The translations under genes were made by a program, and so were the position numbers. The notes beneath the pieces are model-generated. The model was not told the DNA's origin. It did no database searches and saw only the letters and a list, made by a program, of their open reading frames with translations. DNA of 33,549 nucleotides from assembly GCA_964426355.1 (NCBI GenBank), contig CAYRRA010000022.1, positions 1-33,549 on the forward strand. The letters are read 5' to 3'. This DNA comes from JAJFTV01 sp964426355. Its GTDB lineage: Bacteria > Chloroflexota > Anaerolineae > Anaerolineales > Anaerolineaceae. Positions 1-8,875 of the stretch are shown in pieces; positions within the stretch are counted from its first letter, which is position 1; each line of letters opens with the position of its first letter.

Positions 1-163
1 GGGAAATCTGACCGGCAAATATGGCAACCAGCAGCCATAGACCGATACAGCCAAAGCCGATCATCGCCAATGGATTGCTAATGATGGATCTTAACCTTCT
101 TGCCCAGGGGTCTTCAGATTTTTTTAATAAAATCGCACCAGTATTTATCGTCATGGTACTCAT
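1..163 (-). CDS. ABC transporter permease, DppC-like (N-terminal part only)
   Basis: This is the first 54 codons of a second inner-membrane permease of a peptide/nickel-type ABC importer; the rest lies beyond the left edge. The reading starts MSTMTINTGAILLKK, continues with a short cytosolic stretch (SEDPWARRLRSIISNPLAM) and then enters a hydrophobic first membrane helix (IGFGCIGLWLLVAIFAG). That is the usual layout of DppC/OppC N-termini. The start codon (161-163) overlaps the stop of the upstream permease as ATGA, which implies translational coupling. An alternative start at 154 (MTIN) would lose the overlap. The identification rests on the N-terminus plus its position after a DppB-like gene, so substrate cannot be inferred. 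Confidence 0.8.
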   Translation of the reverse strand, partial: MSTMTINTGAILLKKSEDPWARRLRSIISNPLAMIGFGCIGLWLLVAIFAGQIS

Positions 164-1179
164 GCCTCTCGAATTCGGGGATCAATAAGCGCATAAAAAA
201 GATCAACAACCAGGTTGGCACCCATATACACAAGGGCAATGATCAGTGTTGTACCCATCAATGCCGGGTAATCCAGTGAAGTGGATGCCAGTACCGCATA
301 ATGCCCAATCCCGGGCCAGGAAAAAATCGTTTCGGTGGCAATAGCTCCGGTGAGCAGGTTGGCAAAACTCAACCCGAATACCGTAATCAACGGGATCAAT
401 GAGTTTCTCATCGCATGCCTGATGACCACAACCCTTTCTTTTAAACCCTTCGCCCGTGCGGTGCGGATATAATCCATTTGTAATGTTTCCAACAAAGAAG
501 AACGGGTGATGCGGGTGATTAAAGCCAGGGTGAACCACCCCAAAATAATGGAAGGCAAGATCAAGTGCGCAACAGTGTTCCAAAACAGCTGCATATCTCC
601 GCTGAGCAATGAGTCGACCATAAACAAGCGTGTAACCGGTTCAGGTGAGGTTAACAGACTGTCAATCCTGCCCGGTCCAGGTAGGATGCGTAATTTATAG
701 TTAAAGAAATAGAGCACCAACAAGCCAGACCAAAATGGCGGCATGGAAGCGCCCAGGATTGCCACAATCCTGCAAATTTGATCGACCAATTTACCGGGTT
801 TTAATGCTGCGGCAATACCCAGTGGTAAACCGACGATACCAGCAAACAGCATCGCACACATACCCAATTCGATTGTCGCTGGAAAATAGTAGGTGATATC
901 CTGAATCACTGAACGTTTGGTGACAAAAGAGGTGCCCATATCCCCTTTTAATAAGTTCATCAGATAAGCCACGTATTGTTCAATGGGTGTTTTATTCAAA
1001 CCCCATTTTTCACGCGCCGCTTCAACAGCCACAGGGTCTTTCAAGGCTTTTTCAGGCAGGATGACCGTGATGGGATCTACCGGAACCAGACGGGAAATCG
1101 AAAAAAGCACAAATGTGATACCAACGGTTAATGGAACCATCAACAATAATCTGCGCACTAGAAACGTGAAGATATTCAT
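160..1179 (-). CDS. ABC transporter permease, DppB-like
   Basis: This inner-membrane permease of a peptide/nickel-type (PepT) ABC uptake system has 339 residues, normal for the family. It opens with the typical DppB start (MNIFTFLVRRLLLMVPLTVG, first helix) followed by a motif of the type SRLVPVDP. The C-terminal half holds the binding-protein-dependent permease domain, with the EAA-loop region TARAKGLKERVVVIRHAMRN at about residues 240-260, where the ATPase docks. It ends in LFYALIDPRIREA, again typical. An AGGA-type ribosome site lies about 8 bases before the ATG. It sits 240 bp downstream of the binding-protein gene and overlaps the next permease by 4 bp. The partner ATPases would lie outside the window. 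Confidence 0.93.
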   Translation of the reverse strand: MNIFTFLVRRLLLMVPLTVGITFVLFSISRLVPVDPITVILPEKALKDPVAVEAAREKWGLNKTPIEQYVAYLMNLLKGDMGTSFVTKRSVIQDITYYFPATIELGMCAMLFAGIVGLPLGIAAALKPGKLVDQICRIVAILGASMPPFWSGLLVLYFFNYKLRILPGPGRIDSLLTSPEPVTRLFMVDSLLSGDMQLFWNTVAHLILPSIILGWFTLALITRITRSSLLETLQMDYIRTARAKGLKERVVVIRHAMRNSLIPLITVFGLSFANLLTGAIATETIFSWPGIGHYAVLASTSLDYPALMGTTLIIALVYMGANLVVDLFYALIDPRIREA

Positions 1180-1381
1180 TATCTGTTCCTGAAATCCTTA
1201 AAGGTTGCAGACGGATCAAAAAAAAGAATTCATGGTTGGAGTTACCCAAATGAATGGATCATTATTGTCTTCAACATTACTCTTCACCATTTTATGATGA
1301 AACACTCCTGTCTGTTTGTCAAACATTGCGGCTTTTTCTCCCCTCCTGCCCACTGATGATTAACGAAGATGAATTTAATGG

Positions 1382-1402
1382 GGAGAGGGTTTTTCCCTCT
1401 CC
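1382..1402 (-). other. Intercistronic hairpin between binding-protein and permease genes
   Basis: GGAGAGGG (1382-1389) and CCCTCTCC (1395-1402) form a perfect 8-bp stem with a 5-base loop, 17 bases after the binding-protein stop. On the minus strand no run of T follows, so it is more likely an mRNA-stabilising or attenuating hairpin than a full terminator. That would fit the common pattern where the binding protein is made in excess over its permeases. The rest of 1180-1419 shows no gene. Confidence 0.5.
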
Positions 1403-1419
1403 ACCGATGAAACGAAGTT

Positions 1420-3099
1420 CTATTGTTTTGTAGTCTTGGAAAGATCCATGAAACGACCCGGCAGGTAAACCGCCGACACCTTGTTGGAGTGAGCAAATAC
1501 GAACTGCTTGCTGTAAAGCTGAGTGTATGCCATGTAATCGTTGAAGACGGTCGTGATCTCTTCCACAAGCCGAGCACGCTCATCAAGATCAAATTCGGTA
1601 TGCAATTGATCACAAAGCAGCTCTGCCTCAGGCATACTGACATTGAAACGGGTTGCAATCACCGAATCGGAGTAGCAGAAAATATCTGTCAACTGGGTTG
1701 GATCAGGAGTATCCGGTCCCCAACTAGCAAGTGCGAACGGAATACTTCCCGCACCCAACTCTGAGCGCAAAACCGATGGCTCTGTGGGTTTCAATTCCAC
1801 GTTAATCCCCACTTCTGCCAGGTCGCTCTGGATAACGGTGGCGACCATACTCCATTCGGGAGGGGTACTAAAATAGTACAAATCAATATCAATACCATTT
1901 TCATAGCCCGCCTCTGCCAACAGGGAACGCGCCAGTTCAACATCACGCGGTTGGGCATCTTCGGTCTTCACGCCAAGCATACCCGCTGAGATGATGGTAG
2001 GAGCCCGCGATGCATATCCCTGGAAAATCGTTTCGATGATCTCGTCTTTATCGATTGCCGCTGCAACTGCCTGCCGTATCAGTTTGTTTGCGCTTAATTC
2101 CGATATTTCCGGATCCATATTCATCGCCAAGTAATAGGTGATGATGTCATCACTGGCAGAGATTGAAAGATTACTGTCTGCCTTTACCGTGTTGATGAGG
2201 TCAAAATCCAACCACGGGATCAAATCTACTCCACCAGTCTGCAACATCTGCACTGCAAGGGTGGGATCCTCAACATGTTTGACGATAAACCGGCTGAGGG
2301 GCGGCGTCCCCCCCCACCAGTTTTTATTTGCCTCATAAATAACTTCAGCATTGGGCTCCCACTTGGTCAGGATATATGGTCCAGTACCAGGTGAGTTCTG
2401 ATCAAACCAGTCTTTTGCAGTATCATCCTGTTCCAGCGTATCGGTAGCACCATGCGCCATAGCCGCTTCTTTTTCCACAATGGCAAAACCAGAAGTAGAG
2501 AGAAGTATCAGAAATGCAGCGTCAGGTTCTTTTGTCGTGATCTGAACGGTAAGATCATCAACCACGGTCACATCCTCCACCACTGACAGATAACTACCAT
2601 AACAAGTGGCAGAATCTTTGCGCGAGCGGTCAAAGGAAAATTTCACATCTTCAGCAGTAACCGGATTGCCGGAGGCAAATGTGGCATTGGGGAAAAGATG
2701 TAGCGTGTAAGTTCGCTGATCTTCAGATACTTCCCAACTCTCTGCCAGGTATGGAACTACATTGCCATAATCATTGGGGTCAATGTTCACCAATGACTCG
2801 TAAGTTAGCGAAAACAGCATCGTTGCAAGCTGCTCACACATCGTCAAAGGATCGAAAGTGACGATCCCAGTCAAGTTGGCAGCCATAATGACCACCGGGG
2901 CTTCTTCTGCTTCAGCTTCTGATTCTTCAGCAGCAGCACCAGAGGTATCCGTTTGTGGAACGGCAGAATCTTCACTGCTCTCTTCTGCTTCGGGGGCAGT
3001 TTGCTCAACCACTGCTGGTGTTTCTGCTTTTGGTGCACACGATGCGAATATCAATGCAATCAGCATCGTAAGACAAATTATTACAAACCATTTCCTCAT
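1420..3099 (-). CDS. ABC transporter substrate-binding lipoprotein, SBP family 5
   Basis: This extracellular solute receptor of a peptide/nickel-type ABC importer is tethered to the membrane by lipid. The chosen ATG at 3099 gives 559 residues and is preceded by AAAGGAG seven bases upstream; the longer reading adds ten residues without such a site. The N-terminus is a lipoprotein signal: positive start MRKW, a hydrophobic core, then a lipobox ending FASC (Cys21). Residues 22-75 are an acidic Ala/Glu/Pro linker. The SBP_bac_5 fold follows, with recognisable family segments such as VPYLAESWEVSEDQRTYTLH, VTAEDVKFSFDR, GTGPYILTKWEPN and LIRQAVAAAIDKDEI. The substrate is unknown; family members bind peptides, nickel-chelates or sugars. 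It is the promoter-proximal gene of the operon. Confidence 0.92.
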   Translation of the reverse strand: MRKWFVIICLTMLIALIFASCAPKAETPAVVEQTAPEAEESSEDSAVPQTDTSGAAAEESEAEAEEAPVVIMAANLTGIVTFDPLTMCEQLATMLFSLTYESLVNIDPNDYGNVVPYLAESWEVSEDQRTYTLHLFPNATFASGNPVTAEDVKFSFDRSRKDSATCYGSYLSVVEDVTVVDDLTVQITTKEPDAAFLILLSTSGFAIVEKEAAMAHGATDTLEQDDTAKDWFDQNSPGTGPYILTKWEPNAEVIYEANKNWWGGTPPLSRFIVKHVEDPTLAVQMLQTGGVDLIPWLDFDLINTVKADSNLSISASDDIITYYLAMNMDPEISELSANKLIRQAVAAAIDKDEIIETIFQGYASRAPTIISAGMLGVKTEDAQPRDVELARSLLAEAGYENGIDIDLYYFSTPPEWSMVATVIQSDLAEVGINVELKPTEPSVLRSELGAGSIPFALASWGPDTPDPTQLTDIFCYSDSVIATRFNVSMPEAELLCDQLHTEFDLDERARLVEEITTVFNDYMAYTQLYSKQFVFAHSNKVSAVYLPGRFMDLSKTTKQ

Positions 3100-3568
3100 T
3101 TTTTGCTCCTTTTGTGATAACAAGATCAAACCAATTCACAGACTATCCAGGCGTCTCAATTAAATTCACCTCCAGGCATATAGGGTCAGAGTGTATGCAG
3201 AGATTTCCTTATCCGTCTTCAGAAATCGGTAATTGGTTAGCGAAACACTAATTTTATGGTCGGGAAAGAATGGCTCAGCACTTCGTGCAAGTTCATCTAT
3301 TTTAAAATCTGCATTTATTGCTTTGCGTTGAGGGATTCCTTGCATTTCAGTTTTTCTTCTGGTTAAATTTTTTTTTATGGATGGAAATCAGCGCGGCAAA
3401 TTAATCCACACAAGTGAAAACATACCCAAATGAAGGGTAGCTAATTTCCTATAAAGTTGGGTGATAAAAATAGTGTTATCTAATATTAGCGATTTTTTTA
3501 CAAAATCCCAATATCCACTCTGTATCCATTATCGCTTTAAAGTGGATACTTTCAAGCCGTAGAAAACA
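3100..3568. other. Gene-free interval upstream of the ABC operon
   Basis: There are 469 bases with no convincing gene. At its right end, GTATCCA (3522-3528) and TGGATAC (3543-3549) form a 7-bp hairpin just below the stop of the gene at 3569; an alternative partner TATCCAC (3512-3518) exists. No T-run follows on the minus strand, so it is only a weak terminator candidate. Near the left end a strong GGAGGTG (complement of 3167-3173) precedes a seven-codon TTG reading frame ending at 3136. A promoter for the binding-protein gene must lie here, but no clear -35/-10 pair was found. Confidence 0.5.
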
Positions 3569-4075
3569 TCATGGAGCAGGGGTAACTTCGCCCGCAGGGG
3601 ATTCAAACGTTTTACCGGTTACGCGCGCATATTCTGCCCTGTAAGCCGCCAGCAGTTCTTCGCTGTACTGAAACTCTGTGCGCACCTGTTCTGAGTCGAA
3701 ACCCGCCATGTGATGCGACATATAGACAATGACCGAATTCATGTAATTGATCGCTGTTTTTTCCAACGCCACAAGGCAATCAGGCATTTCCAATGCCTCT
3801 GCCTCGTAACGGATATCCTGTAATTTCAAAATGGGCGTAACCAACTGCTCGCGGCTGGTGAGGATGGCGACAAACTTGACATCTTCAAAATGGTGTACCT
3901 GTGCGGCGATGATTTCTGCTTCAGCAGCCATATTTTCAGCCGAGCAGCGGTCTTCCTGACCAAACTTGCTGAGAAAACCACTTCCGCCACGCATCACCAA
4001 AAACGCAACGACGACACCGGATACGACTAAGAATACTAGTGCAATAACGAGCTGTACCGTAAATCTGCGTTCCAA
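3569..4075 (-). CDS. Single-pass membrane-anchored hypothetical protein
   Basis: I do not recognise this 168-residue protein. Residues 8-29 are one strongly hydrophobic helix (VQLVIALVFLVVSGVVVAFLV) after a short positive N-terminus (MERR), so it is likely anchored with its C-terminal part outside. The soluble part looks helical and contains Cys44 (EDRCSAENM) and Cys100 (MPDCLVALEK), possibly a disulfide pair. It also has the Met/His-rich stretch YMSHHMAGF and ends in a Pro/Thr/Glu tail. It starts 9 bp after the beta-helix surface gene upstream, in the same direction, so the two are probably co-expressed and may work together at the cell surface. Function is unassigned. Confidence 0.75.
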   Translation of the reverse strand: MERRFTVQLVIALVFLVVSGVVVAFLVMRGGSGFLSKFGQEDRCSAENMAAEAEIIAAQVHHFEDVKFVAILTSREQLVTPILKLQDIRYEAEALEMPDCLVALEKTAINYMNSVIVYMSHHMAGFDSEQVRTEFQYSEELLAAYRAEYARVTGKTFESPAGEVTPAP

Positions 4076-4084
4076 ATGTGCTCC

Positions 4085-6472
4085 TTAACGCGCAGGCACC
4101 AGGACAAGCGCGTATGTGCCCTGTAAATCCGATTTTGCCAGCACAATGCCTTGCGTCTGATCCCACTCTATCTCAATTTCCTGCCATTTTTCGGTAATCC
4201 AATAATAGGTGTCCGTATCAAAGTAGTGAACCGCCAGTTTGTACCCTTCGGGGGGGGTATAGTCAGCCGTAAGCACCCAGCGGATTTCCATATCGCCATT
4301 TAACTCATCCAGGCGTGAACCATCCTCTTTGGTGGCAGTCAGCGTAAAAGCTGGACCCAGGAAGAGCACGTCCTCTTTTAATGGCTTGGGCAAGGTACTT
4401 TCAAGCACCTGTTCAAAGCTCACCAAAGCGTTCTCCGGACCAATTGTCTTTGCATAAAGGATTTTTGCCAGTTCCGTTTCCACCTGGTTTTCATCCGTAT
4501 CGACCAACACCAGTTCAGTATCGATACTTTTATCGAGCGAATAACTGAACTTCTTGATGTTCTCTTCTTCATCAACCGCTTCGATTTTATAAGTGCGCTT
4601 ATTCTCATCGCACGCATCACCGATACCGTCATAATCGCTGTCTAGTTGATTAGGATTGTAAACATACGGGCAGTTATCCCAGGGGATAAAGACCATATCA
4701 AAATCCGGGTCAGGGTCATAAGCCAGCGGGTAACCGGTATTCACATTACCTTCGATGACGCCACAATATGGCAAACCCGCCGCGCAGCCCCACCAGTTGT
4801 AAGCCGCATAGAGGGTGTCACTGGTCAGGTTGGATACATCAATGGTGTTGCCAGTAAGGATGTTCCAGTACAGGCTGGTATTGACGGGTTCATCTTCACC
4901 CAAATCTGCCGCCACCTGCACCCCAACCTCATTCTTGCTGATGCGGTTCTGGGTGATGAAGGTTTCATCCGAGCCGTTTAAAATCAACACAGCGATACTG
5001 TTGTACTGCAGGGTATTCTGGATAATAACATTCTCATCCGAATCCTGGTCAATACGGATTGCGCTGGAATCGGCGTTTTCGTCTACATTCGTGATGATAT
5101 TCAGTTGGATAATGTTTCCGCTGCTGTTCAGCAAAAGAATACCGTTCTCCGACGCGCCAGAAATTGTATTGTATGTGACGACATGACCATCCGAATCGAG
5201 CAGTTCAATACCCTGCACATGGTTCCCGCTAATGGTATTTGCGTGGATAAAACTACCGGCGGCATCCTGTACGTGAATGGCTGCGCTGCCATTTGCCGGG
5301 GGAGCCGTATTGTTGAACTGATTGTAGGTGATGCTGGTGTTCAGGTTTACGCCCTCAGTATAAACGCCGCCCTGGGTATAGTTGACGATGGTGTTATTCG
5401 TTACGGTCACATCCCGTTCCTGCCCATCGGCATTCTCCACATAGACAGCATACGTTTTGTCATCGGTACCGGCATTGCTGATAATCGTGTTGCCGGCGAC
5501 CAGTCCGCCGGAATTGAGGTAATAAATCGAATAGAGCGTGTTGGTTGTGCCATCGTCTCCTTCCGTTGCCTGTGAATTATTAATGATGAAGCCCTGGATG
5601 TTCAGCGTGGCGTTGTTGGCATACACGAGTGCATAGATTGACCCGGATGCAGTCAGCGTGGTGGGTGCAGAGATGACCGGGTTACCCCAACCGCGCAGGG
5701 TGAGGGTTGTATTGGCAACCTCCACCTGCTCGTTATAGGTGCCGGTCTCCACATTAATCACCTCTCCATCATAAGCGGCATCGATGGCAGCTTGCAGGGG
5801 TGTGCCCGATTCAATGCAATAAGCGCTCACGCCGCCGTAAGCAGCGCAGCCGCCCACCGGCATGAAGCGATAGCGCCCATCCGTGCGGTCTATGTACGGG
5901 TCGGAGTATGACATGGTTGTTTCTACGCTGGTGGCTTCTGCCGTGTTCACAGCTTCCTCGCCTGCTGTCTCTTCCACACCAGCTTCTTCGCCACCGGCAG
6001 GTTCGCTGGCGGGTGCACCGGTTTGGACACCCGGCGATTCAACCTGCGGTGTTTCTTCGGTAGCATCCACCTCTGCTGTTTCGGTTTCCTGCGTGGCGGC
6101 ATCTTCAGTTGCTGCTACCTCGGTGCTCACTTCCTGCGTGGCAGTTTCTTCTGGCATCGCCGTTGCCTGTGTTTCCTCTTCGTTGCTCACAGGCGGCTCA
6201 TCCGTCGAGGCAGGTTCTTTACTGGCTATCGTTTCCTGGGGTACAGAGGTCTCTCCTATCAACGCACTTTCAGCGGGTTCCGTCGTTTCTGGCAGTGTTT
6301 CGACAGGTGGTGCAACGCTTTCCTCTGAAACGGGTGCATCGGAAAGTACAACCTCTTCCGGCGCGGGGGGTTCGCCCTCCGCCAGGGCAAGGAGAGGTTT
6401 GATACATAAAGCAACCAGGGCAATGCCGGTCACCAGGATTCCAACAAACAACCAGGGGTATCGCTTTAGCAT
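4085..6472 (-). CDS. Anchored right-handed beta-helix surface protein with thrombospondin type 3 motif
   Basis: This is a large extracellular protein of 795 residues. It has a signal/anchor helix (about 8-32, WLFVGILVTGIALVALCI), then a long Glu/Thr/Ala/Pro linker to about residue 185, typical of a stalk. From about 195 the sequence is a parallel beta-helix: many turns of the form NTIISNAG, NTISGNHVQGIELLDS and NTISGASENGILLLNS (PbH1/NosD-like repeats). At 597-621 comes a calcium-binding thrombospondin type 3 unit (DNCPYVYNPNQ, then DSDYDGIGDACDE). Residues 622-795 form a beta-rich C-terminal domain that I cannot name. Beta-helix proteins often bind or cleave polysaccharide, but no catalytic motif is evident, so a binding or structural role is equally possible. 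The start has GAGGAG only three bases upstream. The small anchored protein at 3569 follows in the same operon. Confidence 0.88.
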   Translation of the reverse strand: MLKRYPWLFVGILVTGIALVALCIKPLLALAEGEPPAPEEVVLSDAPVSEESVAPPVETLPETTEPAESALIGETSVPQETIASKEPASTDEPPVSNEEETQATAMPEETATQEVSTEVAATEDAATQETETAEVDATEETPQVESPGVQTGAPASEPAGGEEAGVEETAGEEAVNTAEATSVETTMSYSDPYIDRTDGRYRFMPVGGCAAYGGVSAYCIESGTPLQAAIDAAYDGEVINVETGTYNEQVEVANTTLTLRGWGNPVISAPTTLTASGSIYALVYANNATLNIQGFIINNSQATEGDDGTTNTLYSIYYLNSGGLVAGNTIISNAGTDDKTYAVYVENADGQERDVTVTNNTIVNYTQGGVYTEGVNLNTSITYNQFNNTAPPANGSAAIHVQDAAGSFIHANTISGNHVQGIELLDSDGHVVTYNTISGASENGILLLNSSGNIIQLNIITNVDENADSSAIRIDQDSDENVIIQNTLQYNSIAVLILNGSDETFITQNRISKNEVGVQVAADLGEDEPVNTSLYWNILTGNTIDVSNLTSDTLYAAYNWWGCAAGLPYCGVIEGNVNTGYPLAYDPDPDFDMVFIPWDNCPYVYNPNQLDSDYDGIGDACDENKRTYKIEAVDEEENIKKFSYSLDKSIDTELVLVDTDENQVETELAKILYAKTIGPENALVSFEQVLESTLPKPLKEDVLFLGPAFTLTATKEDGSRLDELNGDMEIRWVLTADYTPPEGYKLAVHYFDTDTYYWITEKWQEIEIEWDQTQGIVLAKSDLQGTYALVLVPAR

Positions 6473-6576
6473 GATCTCCTCTTTCCGACCCGATGATGAT
6501 CCAGGGAGTCAAATACGAGCAGCGAAATCTTCTCGCAGTAAAATCAATAAAATGCACAAATTTTGCACTAGAAACA

Positions 6577-6605
6577 AGTTTAGCATAAGTACAGAATCGT
6601 TACAA
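6577..6605 (-). promoter_or_regulatory. Candidate sigma70-type promoter for the beta-helix gene
   Basis: On the minus strand, TTGTAA (6600-6605) and TAAACT (6577-6582) are separated by exactly 17 bases, giving a start near 6570 and a leader of about 100 bases. The -10 is only a 4/6 match. Just downstream lies the imperfect dyad TGCACAAATTTTGCA (6553-6567), a possible operator. The rest of 6473-6720 shows no gene. Confidence 0.35.
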
Positions 6606-6720
6606 GCTGCAGATTTTATTAAGGATTCGGGATATGAAGGAGCAAATGATTGGAGAAAGCAGATTTTCAATCCCGATGAAGAAATTTTCCACGGGAGAAC
6701 ATATCCAGATATGTGCCTGT

Positions 6721-8745
6721 CTAAGGAACCCGGCTTGAACCCAACACGCGTTCCAACATTACTTGTAAAAAATCACTCTGCGCATGGGATTGCATCCAGT
6801 CTTCAGCAAAAGGTGTACCGTTATAATGCGTTGCAATCCACCGGTCGACAATTGTTCGGTGGCGTGAGCAAATCACCTCCAACACACGCAGGAAGTGATC
6901 GATATCCTCTGCATCATTTTCCAGACCAATACTGACGCGGATCATACCCGGTAAGATGTCGCCGCTTGAGTGCGGGAAAAGCAAAACACCCAGATCAGCC
7001 AGCCGTTCTCGTAGTGGGTGAATGCGCATCAGGTGTTTGCCAAGCAGATGCGCACAAAAACAACCATCGCGCACGCCAATCGCGCCTGTATCTGCCAGTT
7101 CACGCACAACCAGGTTATGCGGTATTTCCGGCAGGTGAAATGTCACCACTGGTCCTTTCTCATTAAAACGCTCAGACGTGGTCCCCTGCACTCCAAACAC
7201 CTGAGCGCCTGTTTTTGCTAAGCCTTCCAACAATCTGCCCGTTAACCGGCTTTCTTCGGCGGCAATGTTCTCCATCCCAATTCGTTTTAACAGCAGCAAG
7301 GCTTTCCCCAGGGCAGCAATGCCCATCACATTCTCTTCACCGGATTTTTTCGCACCTTCAAGAATTTTCGCCGCTTTGGGGTTGTTTAGGAAAATTTCTT
7401 TGCGCACAAGCAAGACACCACAACCAAAGGGAGCATAGATTTTATGCCCGGAAAAAGCAAAAAAATCGATTTTGTTACTGCGCAAAGAGCAAGGACGGTG
7501 TGCCACCAGTTGGGCTGCGTCCACCAGTATTGATGCGCCAGCGCGGTGTGCCAGTGCACTGACTGCATCGAGAGGTGTATATGTGCCCAACACGTTGGAT
7601 GCCGCATTCATCGCAACAAGACAGATACGTTTTCCTGCCCCTTCCCGCTCTTGCTGAAAGGTACTGAGGTATTCTTCCATCGCATGCAGGTCAACAAAAC
7701 CTTCCGTGTCTATTCCGACACGAATAATCTCCACCTCTGGTACTTCACGCCAGGGTAATTCGTTGGAGTGATGTTCCAACAAAGTGTTTATTATCACCCG
7801 CTTCTCACCTCTGGCGGCATCGGGCTGCAATTCTGCAGCCAGGTTGAGCGCCTCGGTTGTATTATTCACAAAAACAACCTCATATTCAGACAGCGAGGTA
7901 TCCAGGTAATCCGCGCAAATTTCCTTGACTGTACGAATAAGCGACTGTTGAATTGTGATCGGTTGCAGCAGTGCCAGGCGTGCGCTTTGCCACACCGCTT
8001 CAAATGTGGGGGTGCTGGCTGCATTATCCAGGTTCGTATAACGGGTTTCTCCGGTGTTGCAGGGAACCAGCAAGTTTTTCCCTACCAGGCTACTGCGTAA
8101 GGTCTGCAGCAATTCCATCCCACCTGAGGGAAGCGTATCTGAAAACAAAATCTCATCCACATCAAGCAGGGGGGTTGTTGGGTTCACATCAAATCGCTCG
8201 TATCCATTTTCCTTTAACAACCAGAGTGCCCGGACAAACCCCAATATGTTGATCACCGCCGGCGTGCCCGCTTCAAGTCTTTCGGGGGCATCTGCCCAGA
8301 CCGTCCACCTTCGTGAAACCAGCCGAACCGCGCCGCCGCCAGTATCCATTTTTCGGATTTTTCGTAGAGCGGTTTTCTTGACCGCAAGCGCACACACACC
8401 CAACGCCAAACCGATTTCTTCACTGGTGACAAACCTGAAATCTCCCCTTTCAAGCTGGCGGATGTAACCTTTCATGCGCCGCGGCGTGCAGAAAATCACC
8501 GTATAGTTGTCTTCATCCAAACCCATCCAGTTAGATATTTTTCTGCGAGCCTGTTCATAAAGAAAAGTGGATGCCTGCGAAAACTGTCCACTTCCCCGAT
8601 GAACATTGGAGTAACATTCCAGCGCAGCATAAATGCTTTTTTGGAGCTCGACAAAAAGAGATGAATGCGGTTCCACCGGTTCCGGCAGACAAAAATTCTG
8701 TTTCTTCAGAAAAGTGGTTTTTGAATAATCAGTTATAAAAAGCAT
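6721..8745 (-). CDS. Class V aminotransferase / cysteine-desulfurase-like protein with extra degenerate N-terminal copy
   Basis: This is a PLP enzyme of the NifS/SufS/CsdA superfamily, 674 residues where about 400 is usual. Residues 236-630 are a complete catalytic domain: YTNLDNAAST start, NNTTEALN (295-301), EHHSN (324-328), the PLP-binding VDAAQ (408-412) and SGHK with Lys435, and RDGCFCAH with Cys562/Cys564 in the loop that holds the desulfurase cysteine. Residues 1-190 look like a second, shortened copy: SNVHRGSGQFSQAS (46-59), a YEQAR...VIFCT segment, then a jump to GGGAVRLVS and RLEAGTPAV near 136-163. By eye its lysine position is Glu (SEEIGLALG against SGHKIYAPFG). Function may be desulfuration or another class V reaction; no sulfur-cluster genes adjoin it. 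GGAAGG precedes the ATG by nine bases. Confidence 0.85.
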   Translation of the reverse strand: MLFITDYSKTTFLKKQNFCLPEPVEPHSSLFVELQKSIYAALECYSNVHRGSGQFSQASTFLYEQARRKISNWMGLDEDNYTVIFCTPRRMKGYIRQLERGDFRFVTSEEIGLALGVCALAVKKTALRKIRKMDTGGGAVRLVSRRWTVWADAPERLEAGTPAVINILGFVRALWLLKENGYERFDVNPTTPLLDVDEILFSDTLPSGGMELLQTLRSSLVGKNLLVPCNTGETRYTNLDNAASTPTFEAVWQSARLALLQPITIQQSLIRTVKEICADYLDTSLSEYEVVFVNNTTEALNLAAELQPDAARGEKRVIINTLLEHHSNELPWREVPEVEIIRVGIDTEGFVDLHAMEEYLSTFQQEREGAGKRICLVAMNAASNVLGTYTPLDAVSALAHRAGASILVDAAQLVAHRPCSLRSNKIDFFAFSGHKIYAPFGCGVLLVRKEIFLNNPKAAKILEGAKKSGEENVMGIAALGKALLLLKRIGMENIAAEESRLTGRLLEGLAKTGAQVFGVQGTTSERFNEKGPVVTFHLPEIPHNLVVRELADTGAIGVRDGCFCAHLLGKHLMRIHPLRERLADLGVLLFPHSSGDILPGMIRVSIGLENDAEDIDHFLRVLEVICSRHRTIVDRWIATHYNGTPFAEDWMQSHAQSDFLQVMLERVLGSSRVP

Positions 8746-8875
8746 ATTGGATCGCCTTCCCGTGGTAATGAACGAGTTAGCATAACCTCAACTAATATAA
8801 CGTGAATTGAGCTGAAAAGTTGCAGTTCACCAAAATTGGCAACCGGTGTACTTCCGGTTTTACTCGTAACCTCTT

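Noticed and set aside
6699..6714. ACATAT-CCAG-ATATGT hairpin below the aminotransferase stop as terminator
   Set aside because: The stem is short and A/T-only, and no T-run follows on the minus strand.
5883..6935. 350-codon open frame on the plus strand across the beta-helix gene start
   Set aside because: It is antisense to the Glu/Thr/Ala-rich linker, gives a Ser/Ala/Val low-complexity product and has no ribosome site; the minus-strand gene with domains explains the region.
8841..8859. AACCGG/CCGGTT stem below the phosphorylase stop as terminator
   Set aside because: Only 6 bp with no T-tail on the minus strand; insufficient as a terminator call.
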